From contig NZ_VTWS01000001.1 of assembly GCF_008727875.1 (NCBI RefSeq), forward strand, positions 930,001 to 994,000: a stretch of 64,000 nucleotides of DNA. Reading direction: 5' to 3'. This stretch comes from Larkinella humicola (GTDB taxonomy: Bacteria > Bacteroidota > Bacteroidia > Cytophagales > Spirosomataceae). Of the stretch, positions 9,642 to 17,455 are shown piece by piece; within the stretch, counting starts at the first letter, position 1; every line of letters begins with the position of its first letter. The translations under genes and the position numbers were made by a program. Below the pieces are notes generated by a model that was not told where the DNA came from, ran no database searches, and was given only the letters and a program-made list of their open reading frames with translations.

Positions 9642-10031
9642 TTACAAACGCCGGTAGGGAAACCGGCATCCCTGCTCATCCTCAAACGTAACGATTTCGT
9701 TCTTTATTACAAACCGGTAGGGCTTCGAAACTTCCAGGGCATTGGCAATCTTTACTATTTGCCGGTCCACGGCATACGTCCCGGCATCCCAGGCCATCGC
9801 CACGGACGTTACTTCCGACTGCGTTTGGTATACTCCGTTCGCGCTGAACTCGATCACATCCGGATACATCTGACTGCACTTCGAGGGGTTCACTTTTTCC
9901 CAGGAACCCACCAGCGGATTGACGTCTTCCTGCTCGGCTTTGACCGGAGGCCGCTGGCACGACAGACTCAGGCATGCGAGGAACAACAACCCGCTGAGCA
10001 GTCTGCGCACACGCGATGGAAAGGAAAGCAT
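9642..10031 (-). CDS. Small lipoprotein, lipocalin-like or DUF-type
   Basis: 129 aa from the ATG at 10031. The longer frame up to 10247 was rejected because its first 72 residues look non-coding and precede a clear lipoprotein signal. The signal is basic MLSFPSRVRRLL, a hydrophobic stretch, then lipobox LSLSC. The mature part (NPLVGSWEKVNPSKCSQM...IEFSANGVYQT) has the VGSWE / FSANGVY pattern of lipocalin-like small Bacteroidota lipoproteins. It is first in the minus-strand operon and diverges from the CBS gene at 10224. Function unknown. Confidence 0.7.
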   Translation of the reverse strand: MLSFPSRVRRLLSGLLFLACLSLSCQRPPVKAEQEDVNPLVGSWEKVNPSKCSQMYPDVIEFSANGVYQTQSEVTSVAMAWDAGTYAVDRQIVKIANALEVSKPYRFVIKNEIVTFEDEQGCRFPYRRL

Positions 10032-10223
10032 AGGCGGTTTTTTTTCAAACTTAGGCGTACTTCTTTTTAAAAACAAATCGACTGCCACCCTTGAATCACC
10101 AAGCAAGTTTTGATAATTCCAAGAATTATGAGGCATATAGCCCCCAAAATACAACACCGCATTGCTTTTATCATACCTTTTTTTTATTTTGATCCCAACC
10201 CATTTACCAAACTTCCTTAAATC

Positions 10224-10661
10224 ATGAAAATCCGTCAGGTTTTGCAAGGCAAAACGATCAACACCATCTATTCCGTCACGTCCGACACGACGGTTTATGA
10301 AGCTTTGGAAGCTATGGCTACCAAAAATATCGGGGCTGTTCTGGTGATCGACGCAGGAAATTTGTCGGGAATCTTTTCAGAACGCGACTATGCCCGAAAA
10401 GGGATTTTGAAAGGCCGGGCGTCGAAAGACACCCTGATCAAAGAGGTCATGACCGCCAACCTGATCACCATCAGCTCCGATCAACGCCTGGAAGACGCCA
10501 TGCTGATCATGTCTGACAAACACATTCGCCACCTGCCCGTCGTCGATGAAGGCAGCCTCATCGGCATTATTTCCATCAATGACGTCGTTTCAGCCATCAT
10601 TCACGATCAGAAAGCCCGCATCCACTCCCTGGAAAGCTACATTTCGGGAAGCCCCTATTGA
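10224..10661 (+). CDS. CBS-pair domain protein
   Basis: 145 aa, ATG at 10224. It consists almost wholly of two CBS motifs (about 8-60 and 72-128; NIGAVLVIDAGNLSGIFSERD and HIRHLPVVDEGSLIGIISIND), a Bateman module that binds adenosyl nucleotides and usually senses energy state. There is no attached enzyme or channel domain, so it would act by binding a partner protein. It is followed by a palindromic repeat and transcribed divergently from the lipoprotein gene across a 192-bp gap. Confidence 0.9.
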   Translation: MKIRQVLQGKTINTIYSVTSDTTVYEALEAMATKNIGAVLVIDAGNLSGIFSERDYARKGILKGRASKDTLIKEVMTANLITISSDQRLEDAMLIMSDKHIRHLPVVDEGSLIGIISINDVVSAIIHDQKARIHSLESYISGSPY

Positions 10662-10681
10662 GTTGAAAGCATACTTTTTTG

Positions 10682-10756
10682 CCCCTAAATCCCCTAAAGG
10701 GGACTTTCAGCATCCGGTTTAAGCGGTGTCCAAGTCCCCTTTAGGGGATTTAGGGG
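10682..10756. repeat. Palindromic intergenic repeat, CCCCTAAATCC family (short-stem form)
   Basis: 25-bp perfect arms (10682-10706 and 10732-10756) enclose a 25-nt loop. Each arm is itself nearly self-complementary (CCCCTAAAGGGG), giving a nested structure. Five related copies lie at 21843, 33194, 39827, 51477 and 52745. The loop (CAGCATCCGGTTTAAGCGGTGTCC) resembles that of the 39827 copy, which shows common descent and not just chance palindromes. It may also end transcription of the CBS gene. Confidence 0.8.
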
Positions 10757-10763
10757 TAAAAAG

Positions 10764-10788
10764 CATAACTCATAACTCTTAACTCCTG
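10764..10788. repeat. Short heptanucleotide array (CATAACT)2-CTTAACT
   Basis: Three in-register 7-mers followed by CCTG. On the other strand this reads CAGG-AGTTAAG-AGTTATG-AGTTATG, the same word family as the arrays at 12826 and 50101. It sits directly after the palindromic repeat and before the promoter of the Nudix gene. Confidence 0.6.
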
Positions 10789-10789
10789 T

Positions 10790-10797
10790 TATATTTG
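10790..10797 (+). promoter_or_regulatory. Bacteroidota promoter -7 element for Nudix gene
   Basis: TATATTTG matches TAnnTTTG exactly and lies 25 bp before the TTG start at 10823. No convincing -33 TTTG is seen upstream, where the sequence is the heptad array. Confidence 0.5.
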
Positions 10798-10822
10798 CGG
10801 GCTGAAACCACCAGAGATCAAC

Positions 10823-11311
10823 TTGGATATTGCACGCGAAGAAGTAAAGCGGCTCTACGGCAATCGCCTGCGGCTGCGGGTATGCGGTTTGTGCCTCATG
10901 GACGGAAAACTATTGATGGTCCGTCACCGGGGCATTGGCCCCACGGATACCTTCTGGTGTCCGCCGGGCGGTGGCCCCCAATATGGCGAAACCGCCTACG
11001 AAGCCCTCGTCCGGGAATTTCACGAAGAAACCGGACTGGATATTGAAGTGGGCGAACTCCAGTTTGTTAACGAATTTATGCAGACGCCCCTGCACGCGAT
11101 GGAGTTGTTTTTCGAGGTCCGCATTGTGGGCGGCCACCTTCGCCAGGGGTTCGACCCGGAAATGGACGCCGAAAACCAGATCATCACCGAAGTGCGGCTG
11201 ATGACGTTCGAGGAAATCAAAACGTACCCCGAAAACGAAGTACACCGCATGTTCCGCCTGTGCCAGTCTATGGAGGAGGTCTTCCACTTAAAAGGTTATT
11301 TGAAACAATAG
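10823..11311 (+). CDS. Nudix hydrolase
   Basis: 162 aa. The start is TTG at 10823, because no ATG precedes the conserved region (the first internal Met comes after strand RVCGLCLM). The Nudix box is complete: GGPQYGETAYEALVREFHEE with a following TGL (about residues 51-73), the Mg-binding signature GX5EX7REUXEEXGU. It hydrolyses a nucleoside-diphosphate-linked substrate that cannot be named from the sequence. The predicted transcription start just downstream of the -7 element at 10790 leaves a very short leader. Confidence 0.88.
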   Translation: MDIAREEVKRLYGNRLRLRVCGLCLMDGKLLMVRHRGIGPTDTFWCPPGGGPQYGETAYEALVREFHEETGLDIEVGELQFVNEFMQTPLHAMELFFEVRIVGGHLRQGFDPEMDAENQIITEVRLMTFEEIKTYPENEVHRMFRLCQSMEEVFHLKGYLKQ

Positions 11312-11326
11312 CGGTGGTCTGTCGGG

Positions 11327-11334
11327 TATTTTTG
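11327..11334 (+). promoter_or_regulatory. Bacteroidota promoter -7 element for DUF3822/coaD
   Basis: TATTTTTG fits TAnnTTTG. A TTTG at 11299-11302 could be the -33 element, although the 24-nt spacing is longer than the usual 19-21. The start codon of the DUF3822 gene is 80 bp downstream. Confidence 0.45.
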
Positions 11335-11413
11335 TACATTTAGCTCACCATATGTTCCCAAAACTGGAAAACATATAACTTCCCACTGTACCTGTTAACC
11401 CATTCACTTTTTT

Positions 11414-12310
11414 GTGCGTATCGAGACCATTGCTACTGTGACCCCAACCGTCGTCATTCGGGAAGATTCTTTTGATGTGTCAACGACCGACTCGTATCAG
11501 CTTTGCCTGGAAATGGGCAAGGAACGGTTCCGGTTTTGTGTGGTCGAACCCCATCCGCGCCGGTGTGTCTGGCTGGAAGACTACACCTTTCCGACCCTGT
11601 TGACTGAAAACCCGCTACTGCCCTCCTTACGAACCATTTACCAAAACCATCCAATCCTTCAGTCGTCCTACTGGAAAAGCATTCAGGTATCGGTCAATTC
11701 CCCTTCGTTTACACTGGTTCCGTCCGGTCTGTTCCGGAAAGAATACGCAGGGCAGTATCTCCAGTTGATGCGCGGCAATCCGCTCTCCAGCTCGGAACAC
11801 GCGCTGGCCTATGCTCATAAAAAAGAGGATTTTCAGGCGGTTTTCAGCGTCGACAATGCCCTGACCGATTGGCTGTCGGCCACCTATCCCCTGCAACAGA
11901 TTACGCTCGTTCACCAGTCGAGCACGCTGATTCAGGCAACGTCGCTGACGGATTCGGTGCTGAATTCGGACCAAAAACTATCGTTAAATTTTGAAGATGA
12001 ATCGGTTACGGTTATTTATCGCAAAGGTGGAGAGTTCAGGTTCTGCAACCGGTTTGCCTACAAAAATGCCACCGATCTGGTCTATTACATCCTGTATGTC
12101 ATCAATGAATTGAAAACCGAACCGAAGGAATTGCAGGTGGTTTTGTTCGGAGAAATTACGCCTTTTGCCGAAATCTATACGGCCCTCGAACAATTTCTGC
12201 CCACCATTCGCTTTGGTTCAACACCGCCCGGCTTGCAGTTGACACCGGCTTTCGATGAGTTACCGGAACACCGGTATTTCAGTTTGTACGGAAACACCCT
12301 GATCGAGTGA
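11414..12310 (+). CDS. DUF3822 family protein
   Basis: 298 aa with a GTG start (GTG CGT ATC GAG). It matches the DUF3822 family of Bacteroidota: YQLCLEMGKERFRFCVVE early, a central LVHQSSTLIQA, and FCNRFAYKNATDLVYYILYV followed by ELKTEPKELQVVLFGEI. The fold is thought to be ASKHA-like (actin/hexokinase type), but no activity is known. It precedes coaD by 61 bp on the same strand, an arrangement common in Cytophagales, so the two are probably co-transcribed. Confidence 0.85.
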   Translation: MRIETIATVTPTVVIREDSFDVSTTDSYQLCLEMGKERFRFCVVEPHPRRCVWLEDYTFPTLLTENPLLPSLRTIYQNHPILQSSYWKSIQVSVNSPSFTLVPSGLFRKEYAGQYLQLMRGNPLSSSEHALAYAHKKEDFQAVFSVDNALTDWLSATYPLQQITLVHQSSTLIQATSLTDSVLNSDQKLSLNFEDESVTVIYRKGGEFRFCNRFAYKNATDLVYYILYVINELKTEPKELQVVLFGEITPFAEIYTALEQFLPTIRFGSTPPGLQLTPAFDELPEHRYFSLYGNTLIE

Positions 12311-12371
12311 GAACGGGCAACCAACTGACCTTCATTCACCAGCCAGCCACCACCCGGTTTTTTAAACCTGT

Positions 12372-12827
12372 ATGAAACGAATCGCGCTCTTTCCCGGCTC
12401 CTTCGACCCGTTTACGAAGGGACATGAAGACATAGTGTTACGGGGACTCAAACTTTTTGATGAAATCTTCATCGGCATTGGCCGGAACGCCAGCAAACAG
12501 CGGTATTTTCCGCTGGACGTGATGGTCGGCCTGATTGAGCAAACTTTTGCGGCCTATCCGGCGGTGAAAGTCGTATCGTATGACGACCTGACCGCCAACG
12601 TCGCCCGCGACCTGGGAGCCCGGTTTTTGCTGCGGGGCTTGCGCAACACGACGGATTTTGAATACGAAAACAGCATTTCGCAGGTCAACCGGTACGTGTA
12701 CGAAGACGTCGAAACCGTCTTTCTGATCACCTCTCCGTCTCTCGCCCCCATCAGTTCAAGCATCATCCGGGAATTGCACCGCTATTCCAAAAACATCGAC
12801 GAGTTTCTGCCGTACAAACTGAAGTAG
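12372..12827 (+). CDS. coaD: Pantetheine-phosphate adenylyltransferase
   Basis: 151 aa, close to the usual 155-165. It has the nucleotidyltransferase motif PGSFDPFTKGHEDI (8-21; T/HxGH-type, here TKGH), the substrate loop RGLRNTTDFEYE (about 90-101) and ISSSIIRE (about 129-136). It transfers AMP from ATP to 4'-phosphopantetheine, giving dephospho-CoA, the penultimate step of CoA synthesis in the cytoplasm. Its stop codon merges with the first unit of a heptad hairpin that separates it from the convergent Nudix gene. Confidence 0.95.
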   Translation: MKRIALFPGSFDPFTKGHEDIVLRGLKLFDEIFIGIGRNASKQRYFPLDVMVGLIEQTFAAYPAVKVVSYDDLTANVARDLGARFLLRGLRNTTDFEYENSISQVNRYVYEDVETVFLITSPSLAPISSSIIRELHRYSKNIDEFLPYKLK

Positions 12828-12907
12828 TTAAGAGTGATGAGTTAAGAGTTGGCTGACGCAAGCTGAAACAAGTGCGACAGCCAACTCTTAACTCTTAATT
12901 ATTAACT
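12826..12907. repeat. Heptanucleotide-array hairpin between convergent genes
   Basis: The left arm reads AGTTAAG-AGTGATG-AGTTAAG-AGTTGGC in register (12826-12853). The right arm (12878-12907) is its imperfect complement; the inner 17 bp (GAGTTAAGAGTTGGCTG) pair perfectly. It overlaps the coaD stop and reaches the stop of the minus-strand Nudix gene, so it could serve both genes as a terminator. Confidence 0.75.
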
Positions 12908-13604
12908 ATTTCAAAACCTTCCCATTCACCTCATCGATCACATACCGGATGGAGCTGAAGGAGTTGGTGAGGGCCAGGGCCGTTTGTTTGGCATCCATCC
13001 ATTCGAGTCGTTCGATGTCCTCGTCGGTTTGGGGCGTCATCCGGGCATCGTCGACGCAGGTCATGTGGTACCATTTGGTCTTTTTCAGGATTCGGTTTCC
13101 GTTCAGCGTGTAGGTGTGCCAGGTCGTACAGATGCGGTTTTCGAGGGTAGCCACCACCCCGGTTTCTTCTTCCACTTCCCGCAGGGCCGCCACCCGCGAC
13201 TGCTCATCCCCGTCGAGTTTCCCTTTGGGCAGATCCCACTTGCCCCGACGGAAAATCAGCAGCATTTTATCCTCCTTAAACACCACTCCTCCGGCGGCCC
13301 GGACAATCTTGAACATACTTTTAAACTTCTCCTCAACGGCCTTTTTTTCAGCGGCTACCAGCGTAATAGAGCTCAGGTCGCCCATTTCGTAGTTGTTGAG
13401 CAAATTGACCAGTTTCTCGATGGTAACGGGCGTCGCATTGAGCACCAGGAGATGCCCTTTCAACATAGCCAGCTTCAGGCCGTCGAGACGGGCGTCGATG
13501 ATCCGGTCGTACTCCACGTGGTTATCCAGCGCAGCGTCCTGCAATTTGGCTGCCTTCTTCGAACCCTTTAAATGAATGGGTCGGTCGTCAATAAAAATGG
13601 TCAT
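12906..13604 (-). CDS. Nudix hydrolase with N-terminal extension
   Basis: 232 aa, ATG at 13604. An N-terminal region of about 95 aa (IFIDDRPIHLKG..., no assigned family) precedes a Nudix domain whose box is GKLDGDEQSRVAALREVEEE plus TGV (about 127-150), preceded by LLIFRRGKWDLPKG. The WDLPKGK phrasing is typical of the MutT/diadenosine-polyphosphate-like subgroup, but the substrate is undetermined. It diverges from the CNNM transporter gene across about 145 bp that hold that gene's promoter. Confidence 0.88.
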   Translation of the reverse strand: MTIFIDDRPIHLKGSKKAAKLQDAALDNHVEYDRIIDARLDGLKLAMLKGHLLVLNATPVTIEKLVNLLNNYEMGDLSSITLVAAEKKAVEEKFKSMFKIVRAAGGVVFKEDKMLLIFRRGKWDLPKGKLDGDEQSRVAALREVEEETGVVATLENRICTTWHTYTLNGNRILKKTKWYHMTCVDDARMTPQTDEDIERLEWMDAKQTALALTNSFSSIRYVIDEVNGKVLK

Positions 13605-13697
13605 GAGGTAGTTGAACTGCTGGGTGAATGAGCCCGTCGAACCGTCGACGTACCGAATAGCGTGAATTACAAAACAAATTTAGATAAACCATTCATC

Positions 13698-13727
13698 TTT
13701 GAAGAGAAACTAAATCCACTATTTTTG
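13698..13727 (+). promoter_or_regulatory. Bacteroidota sigma-A promoter for CNNM gene
   Basis: A -33 TTTG (13698-13701) and -7 TATTTTTG (13720-13727), 18 nt apart, agree well with TTTG-N19-21-TAnnTTTG. Transcription would begin near 13734, only about 16 nt before the GTG at 13750. This supports that start codon. Confidence 0.65.
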
Positions 13728-13749
13728 CAGAACGCCAACTTTCCCCCTT

Positions 13750-15033
13750 GTGGAACTTGCAATCATTCTTTTTTTAGTCATTCTGAACGGTGTTTTTTCC
13801 TTATCGGAGATTGCACTGGTTTCCTCCCGCAAAGCCCGACTCGAAACCGACGCCCGAAACGGCGACCGCCGGGCCGAAGAAGCTCTGAAACTCGCCGAAT
13901 CGCCCAACCGGTTTCTGGCTACCGTTCAAATCGGGATTACCCTCATCGGAATCCTGACCGGTATTTTTAGTGGAGACAGCCTGACCGACCAGATTTCGGG
14001 CTTCGTGTCCCAGTTTCCACTCCTTCAACCCTACGCCAACAGCATTGCGGTTACGCTGACGGTTATTCTCATTACGTATCTGTCGCTGGTGCTGGGCGAA
14101 CTGGTACCCAAACGAATCGGGCTGTCAAATCCGGAAGGCATTGCGAAGGTAATGGCCGGGCCGATGAATATGCTGTCCCGGGTGACCTCACCCTTCATCA
14201 GTCTGCTCGGCTTTTCCAGCGACCTCATTATTAAAATTCTGAATATCAAGCCCAACGCCAGTGCCGTAACGGAAGAAGAAATCAAAAGTCTGATTCAGGA
14301 AGGTACCTCGGGCGGGGTCATCGAGGAGATCGAGCAGGAAATTGTACAGAACGTTTTTCAACTCGGCGACCGCCGGATCACCTCCCTGATGACCAACCGG
14401 CAGGAAATGGTGTTCCTGGATCTGGAAGCGACTGTTGAAGAGAACCGCCAGTACATCATCGAACACCGCCATTCGCATTACCCGCTTTGCCAGGGGGGCG
14501 TCGATGAAATGATCGGACTCATTCACAGCAAGGATTTTTTGGGCAAAGACCTCGATGATCAGCTCACCCGGCTCGAAGAACTCAAACGCGATATTCTGTA
14601 TATTCCCGAAAGCAACATGGCTTACCAGGTGCTGGAGCGGTTTCGGGAACGCCGGCAGTACGTCGGCATCATCGTCGATGAGTACGGGGGTGTTCTGGGC
14701 ATGGTGACGCTCAACGACATCGTGGACGCGCTCGTGGGCGACATTTCGGACACCAACGAATTTGAATTCGAAATTGTGGAACGGGGCGACGGCAGTTACC
14801 TTGTGGATGCCCAGATTCCGTTTGACGATTTCCTGGATTACTTCAACATCATTATCCAGAACCGGCGCGAAATGACTGGATTCGATACCCTGGGCGGTTT
14901 TGCGTTACAGATTATCAAGGACATTCCGAAAACCGGTGAAACGTTTTCCTGGCAGGAATACCAGTTTGAAATCATCGACATGGACAAAAGCCGGATCGAT
15001 AAGATTCTGGTGACGAAGCGAATTGAAGAGTAA
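13750..15033 (+). CDS. CNNM/CorC (hemolysin-family) membrane transporter
   Basis: 427 aa, GTG start supported by the promoter just upstream. The N-terminal CNNM/DUF21 domain (1-about 195) has the first membrane span immediately at the start (ELAIILFLVILNGVFSLSEI), conserved SLSEIALVSSRKARLE, and further spans at about 58-75, 95-115 and 135-155. A CBS pair (about 205-325, with DEYGGVLGMVTLNDIVDALV) and a CorC_HlyC transporter-associated domain (about 345-420) follow. Proteins of this type export or modulate Mg2+/Co2+; 'hemolysin' is a historical label. It is followed by pyrE after 112 bp containing heptad repeats. Confidence 0.92.
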   Translation: MELAIILFLVILNGVFSLSEIALVSSRKARLETDARNGDRRAEEALKLAESPNRFLATVQIGITLIGILTGIFSGDSLTDQISGFVSQFPLLQPYANSIAVTLTVILITYLSLVLGELVPKRIGLSNPEGIAKVMAGPMNMLSRVTSPFISLLGFSSDLIIKILNIKPNASAVTEEEIKSLIQEGTSGGVIEEIEQEIVQNVFQLGDRRITSLMTNRQEMVFLDLEATVEENRQYIIEHRHSHYPLCQGGVDEMIGLIHSKDFLGKDLDDQLTRLEELKRDILYIPESNMAYQVLERFRERRQYVGIIVDEYGGVLGMVTLNDIVDALVGDISDTNEFEFEIVERGDGSYLVDAQIPFDDFLDYFNIIIQNRREMTGFDTLGGFALQIIKDIPKTGETFSWQEYQFEIIDMDKSRIDKILVTKRIEE

Positions 15034-15040
15034 TTTTCTT

Positions 15041-15136
15041 AATGATGAACGATGAATGGGCCGCTACCTATTATTTTACGGGTACAATACCATTCTTGTC
15101 TTGCATTCATCGTCCATCATTCATCATTCATCATTC
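15041..15136. repeat. Heptanucleotide arms (AATGATG / CATTCAT) flanking a 40-nt loop
   Basis: The left arm is AATGATG-AACGATG-AATGGGC (15041-15061). The right arm is CATTCAT-CGTCCAT-CATTCAT-CATTCAT-CATTC (15104-15136), complementary over about 18 bp. It lies between the CNNM gene and pyrE, both on the plus strand, and ends 9 bp before the pyrE ATG. It would form a hairpin in the pyrE leader. Confidence 0.65.
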
Positions 15137-15145
15137 AAAGCATAC

Positions 15146-15772
15146 ATGATTGCAGCAAAAGTTGCCCGATTGCTACTGGAAGTGAAGGCGGTTCGGCTCC
15201 GGCCGGAGGAACCCTTTACGTGGAGTTCTGGCTGGAAATCACCGATTTATTGTGACAACCGGATCACGCTTTCGTACCCGGAAGCCCGGACGTATATTCG
15301 TACGGCGTTAGCCGATACAATTTTAAAAGAATTCCCTGATGTTCAAGCCATTGCGGGCGTTGCTACGGCCGGTATTGCGCAGGGAGCGCTGGTTGCCGAT
15401 GCGCTGAACCTGCCCTTTCTATACGTTCGGCCGGAACCCAAAAAACACGGCATGGGCAACCAGATCGAGGGACGGCTGGAAGACGGACAGCGCGTTGTGG
15501 TGATTGAAGACCTGATTTCGACCGGAGGCAGTTCGCTCAAAGTGGTGGATGTGTTGCGGCAAGCCGGCGCCGGGGTGCTGGGCATGGCGGCCATTTTTAC
15601 CTACGGTTTTCCGGTAGCCAGTCAAAATTTTGCAGACAAAGACGTCAAACTGGTTTGCCTGAGCGACTACGAAACGCTGGTGGGCGAAGCCCGGGATCTG
15701 AACTACATTTCGGCCGATGCCATGGACTCCCTTGCAGCCTGGCGGCAAAATCCGGCAGAATGGAACCGTTAG
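15146..15772 (+). CDS. pyrE: Orotate phosphoribosyltransferase
   Basis: 208 aa from the ATG at 15146 (MIAAKVARLLLEV). The longer frame back to 15056 merely translates the repeat. The PRPP-binding loop VVVIEDLISTGGSS (about 116-129) and the substrate region FTWSSGWKSPIYCDNR (about 23-38) are diagnostic. It joins orotate and PRPP to give OMP in UMP synthesis. The Wzi gene starts 12 bp after its stop, so the two may share a transcript. Confidence 0.95.
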   Translation: MIAAKVARLLLEVKAVRLRPEEPFTWSSGWKSPIYCDNRITLSYPEARTYIRTALADTILKEFPDVQAIAGVATAGIAQGALVADALNLPFLYVRPEPKKHGMGNQIEGRLEDGQRVVVIEDLISTGGSSLKVVDVLRQAGAGVLGMAAIFTYGFPVASQNFADKDVKLVCLSDYETLVGEARDLNYISADAMDSLAAWRQNPAEWNR

Positions 15773-15784
15773 CCTGATCCGCCG

Positions 15785-17257
15785 ATGAAACGGCTCGCTT
15801 GTTTGGCATTCGGCTGGCTACTAACCACGTCGGCTCTGGCGCAGGAATCCGGGCTTCCCAACCCGATTCAGGCCGACCTCGAACTCGGTGGCATGGGCGC
15901 AGCGACCCGCCAAACCCCGTTCTGGCTCCGCACCAACCAATACGGCATCGTGCCGCTGCAAGGCCCGTTTGCGACCTTACGGGGGCAAATGAGTCGCGAC
16001 TACCGCACCGATACGGTTTATACGAACCACCACCGGTTCGATTGGGGCGTTGGTGGCTACGCGGCTGTGAATGTGGGCAAAAGCAGTCAGTTTCTCCTCC
16101 CTGAATTATACGCCAAAGTTCGGCTGGGAAAATTTGAACTCTGGGCGGGCCGTCGGCGCGAGCAATACGGCCTCGGTGACACCACGCTGACGTCCGGTTT
16201 TGTGGCCTGGTCGGCCAATGCGCTCCCCATTCCGAAGGTTCAGTTCCACACGCCCGGCTTCGTACCGATCGGTTTTCTGAAAAAGCTGGTGGCTTTCCGG
16301 CTGGGATATGCCCACGGCTGGTTCAATGCACCCTACATCAAAGGCGCGTATCTGCACCAGAAATACCTCTACGGTCGCTTCGGAAAACCGCACTGGAAAG
16401 TAAAATTTTACGTGGGAATGAATCACCAGGTGCAGTGGGGAGGCCACGCTGATTACCTGAAAGGCACTTCGTTCGCGGTCAATGGCAAGTTGCCTTCCTC
16501 GTTCCGGGATTATACGGGACTCGTTTTTGGTCTCTATCCAAAAGAAATCACCACCAGTCAGCAAACCGCCTTCGACGGCGAAAACCGGGTCGGCAACCAC
16601 CTGGGTTCCATCGACTACGCGCTGGAATGGACGACCTCCCGGTTAAGTACCTTGCTTTACTACCAGCATTTTTACGAAGACGTCAGTGGAATCGTTTACC
16701 TCAACTTTCCCGATGGGTTGTGGGGACTGCGTTTTCGGAATAAAAGCGCCACGCCACCCCCCCGGTTCCGGTGGAATGCCGCCGTGGTGGAGTGGCTCCC
16801 GATGACCAGTCAGAGTGGACCGGTTTTCGACCAGACGGCCCAGTATCAGGGAGCTGACAATTATTTTAACCATGGCCAGTACCGGGAAGGCTGGTCGTAT
16901 TTTGGGCGAACCATCGGCACGCCCTTCATTGCCCCGCGAGCCGACTACACCGCCCGCGTGCAACAATACACCGGGGGCGGCTTCTTCCCCAATAACCGGG
17001 TCAATGTCTGGTATCTCGGTCTGGAAGGAATTCTATACCGGGTTCAACTCAATGCGCGGGCGTCGTTCAGCCGCAACTACGGTACCTACAACCAGCCGTA
17101 TTCTCCCCGTTTCGAGCAGTTTTCAGCCCTGTTGGCGGCTCGGATTCCCCTTCCCCGGTTTTCCAATACCTTCCTGTCAGCCTCTTTCGCCCTGGATCAG
17201 GGCGCGTTATACCCGACTCAAACGGGCCTGTACCTGTCTGTTAAAAAGAGCTGGTAA
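15785..17257 (+). CDS. Capsule assembly Wzi family outer-membrane protein (copy 1)
   Basis: 490 aa with a signal peptide ending ALAQ (about residue 19). The family is recognised from ELGGMGAATRQTPFWLRTNQ near the N-terminus and repeated amphipathic strands with aromatic girdles up to the C-terminal LYLSVKKSW, typical of an outer-membrane beta-barrel. In E. coli Wzi is a surface lectin for group 1 capsule; Bacteroidota members are assigned by homology only. A clear paralogue lies at 24554-26062. Both share the QTPFWLR-NQYG block, the ELWAGRRRE / ELVAGRRRE block and GRENYFNH-like DNYFNH...GWSYFG. Confidence 0.85.
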   Translation: MKRLACLAFGWLLTTSALAQESGLPNPIQADLELGGMGAATRQTPFWLRTNQYGIVPLQGPFATLRGQMSRDYRTDTVYTNHHRFDWGVGGYAAVNVGKSSQFLLPELYAKVRLGKFELWAGRRREQYGLGDTTLTSGFVAWSANALPIPKVQFHTPGFVPIGFLKKLVAFRLGYAHGWFNAPYIKGAYLHQKYLYGRFGKPHWKVKFYVGMNHQVQWGGHADYLKGTSFAVNGKLPSSFRDYTGLVFGLYPKEITTSQQTAFDGENRVGNHLGSIDYALEWTTSRLSTLLYYQHFYEDVSGIVYLNFPDGLWGLRFRNKSATPPPRFRWNAAVVEWLPMTSQSGPVFDQTAQYQGADNYFNHGQYREGWSYFGRTIGTPFIAPRADYTARVQQYTGGGFFPNNRVNVWYLGLEGILYRVQLNARASFSRNYGTYNQPYSPRFEQFSALLAARIPLPRFSNTFLSASFALDQGALYPTQTGLYLSVKKSW

Positions 17258-17455
17258 TCTCCGGTTTCAACTTTACCGTAGTATTATCTTTCTCCATCGC
17301 TGGCCTGGCAACTTACTCATTATCAGCGACTCACTTTCTCCCACTGCGGCCATATCCTAACATTCTGGTGGGTTGGAAATCTAAATACCCGTCTTCATTC
17401 GTATGACTGTCAATATCCTATCATTCCATTCAACCTTTCTAAAACGATTTGAAAC

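Noticed and set aside
9599-9685. N-terminal extension of the RecD-like helicase to 9685
   Set aside because: The extra 29 residues precede a normal start (MNDTLTPAEL) and overlap the lipoprotein gene.
10032-10247. N-terminal extension of the lipoprotein gene to 10247
   Set aside because: It would place 72 residues before a proper lipoprotein signal and overlap the divergent CBS gene.
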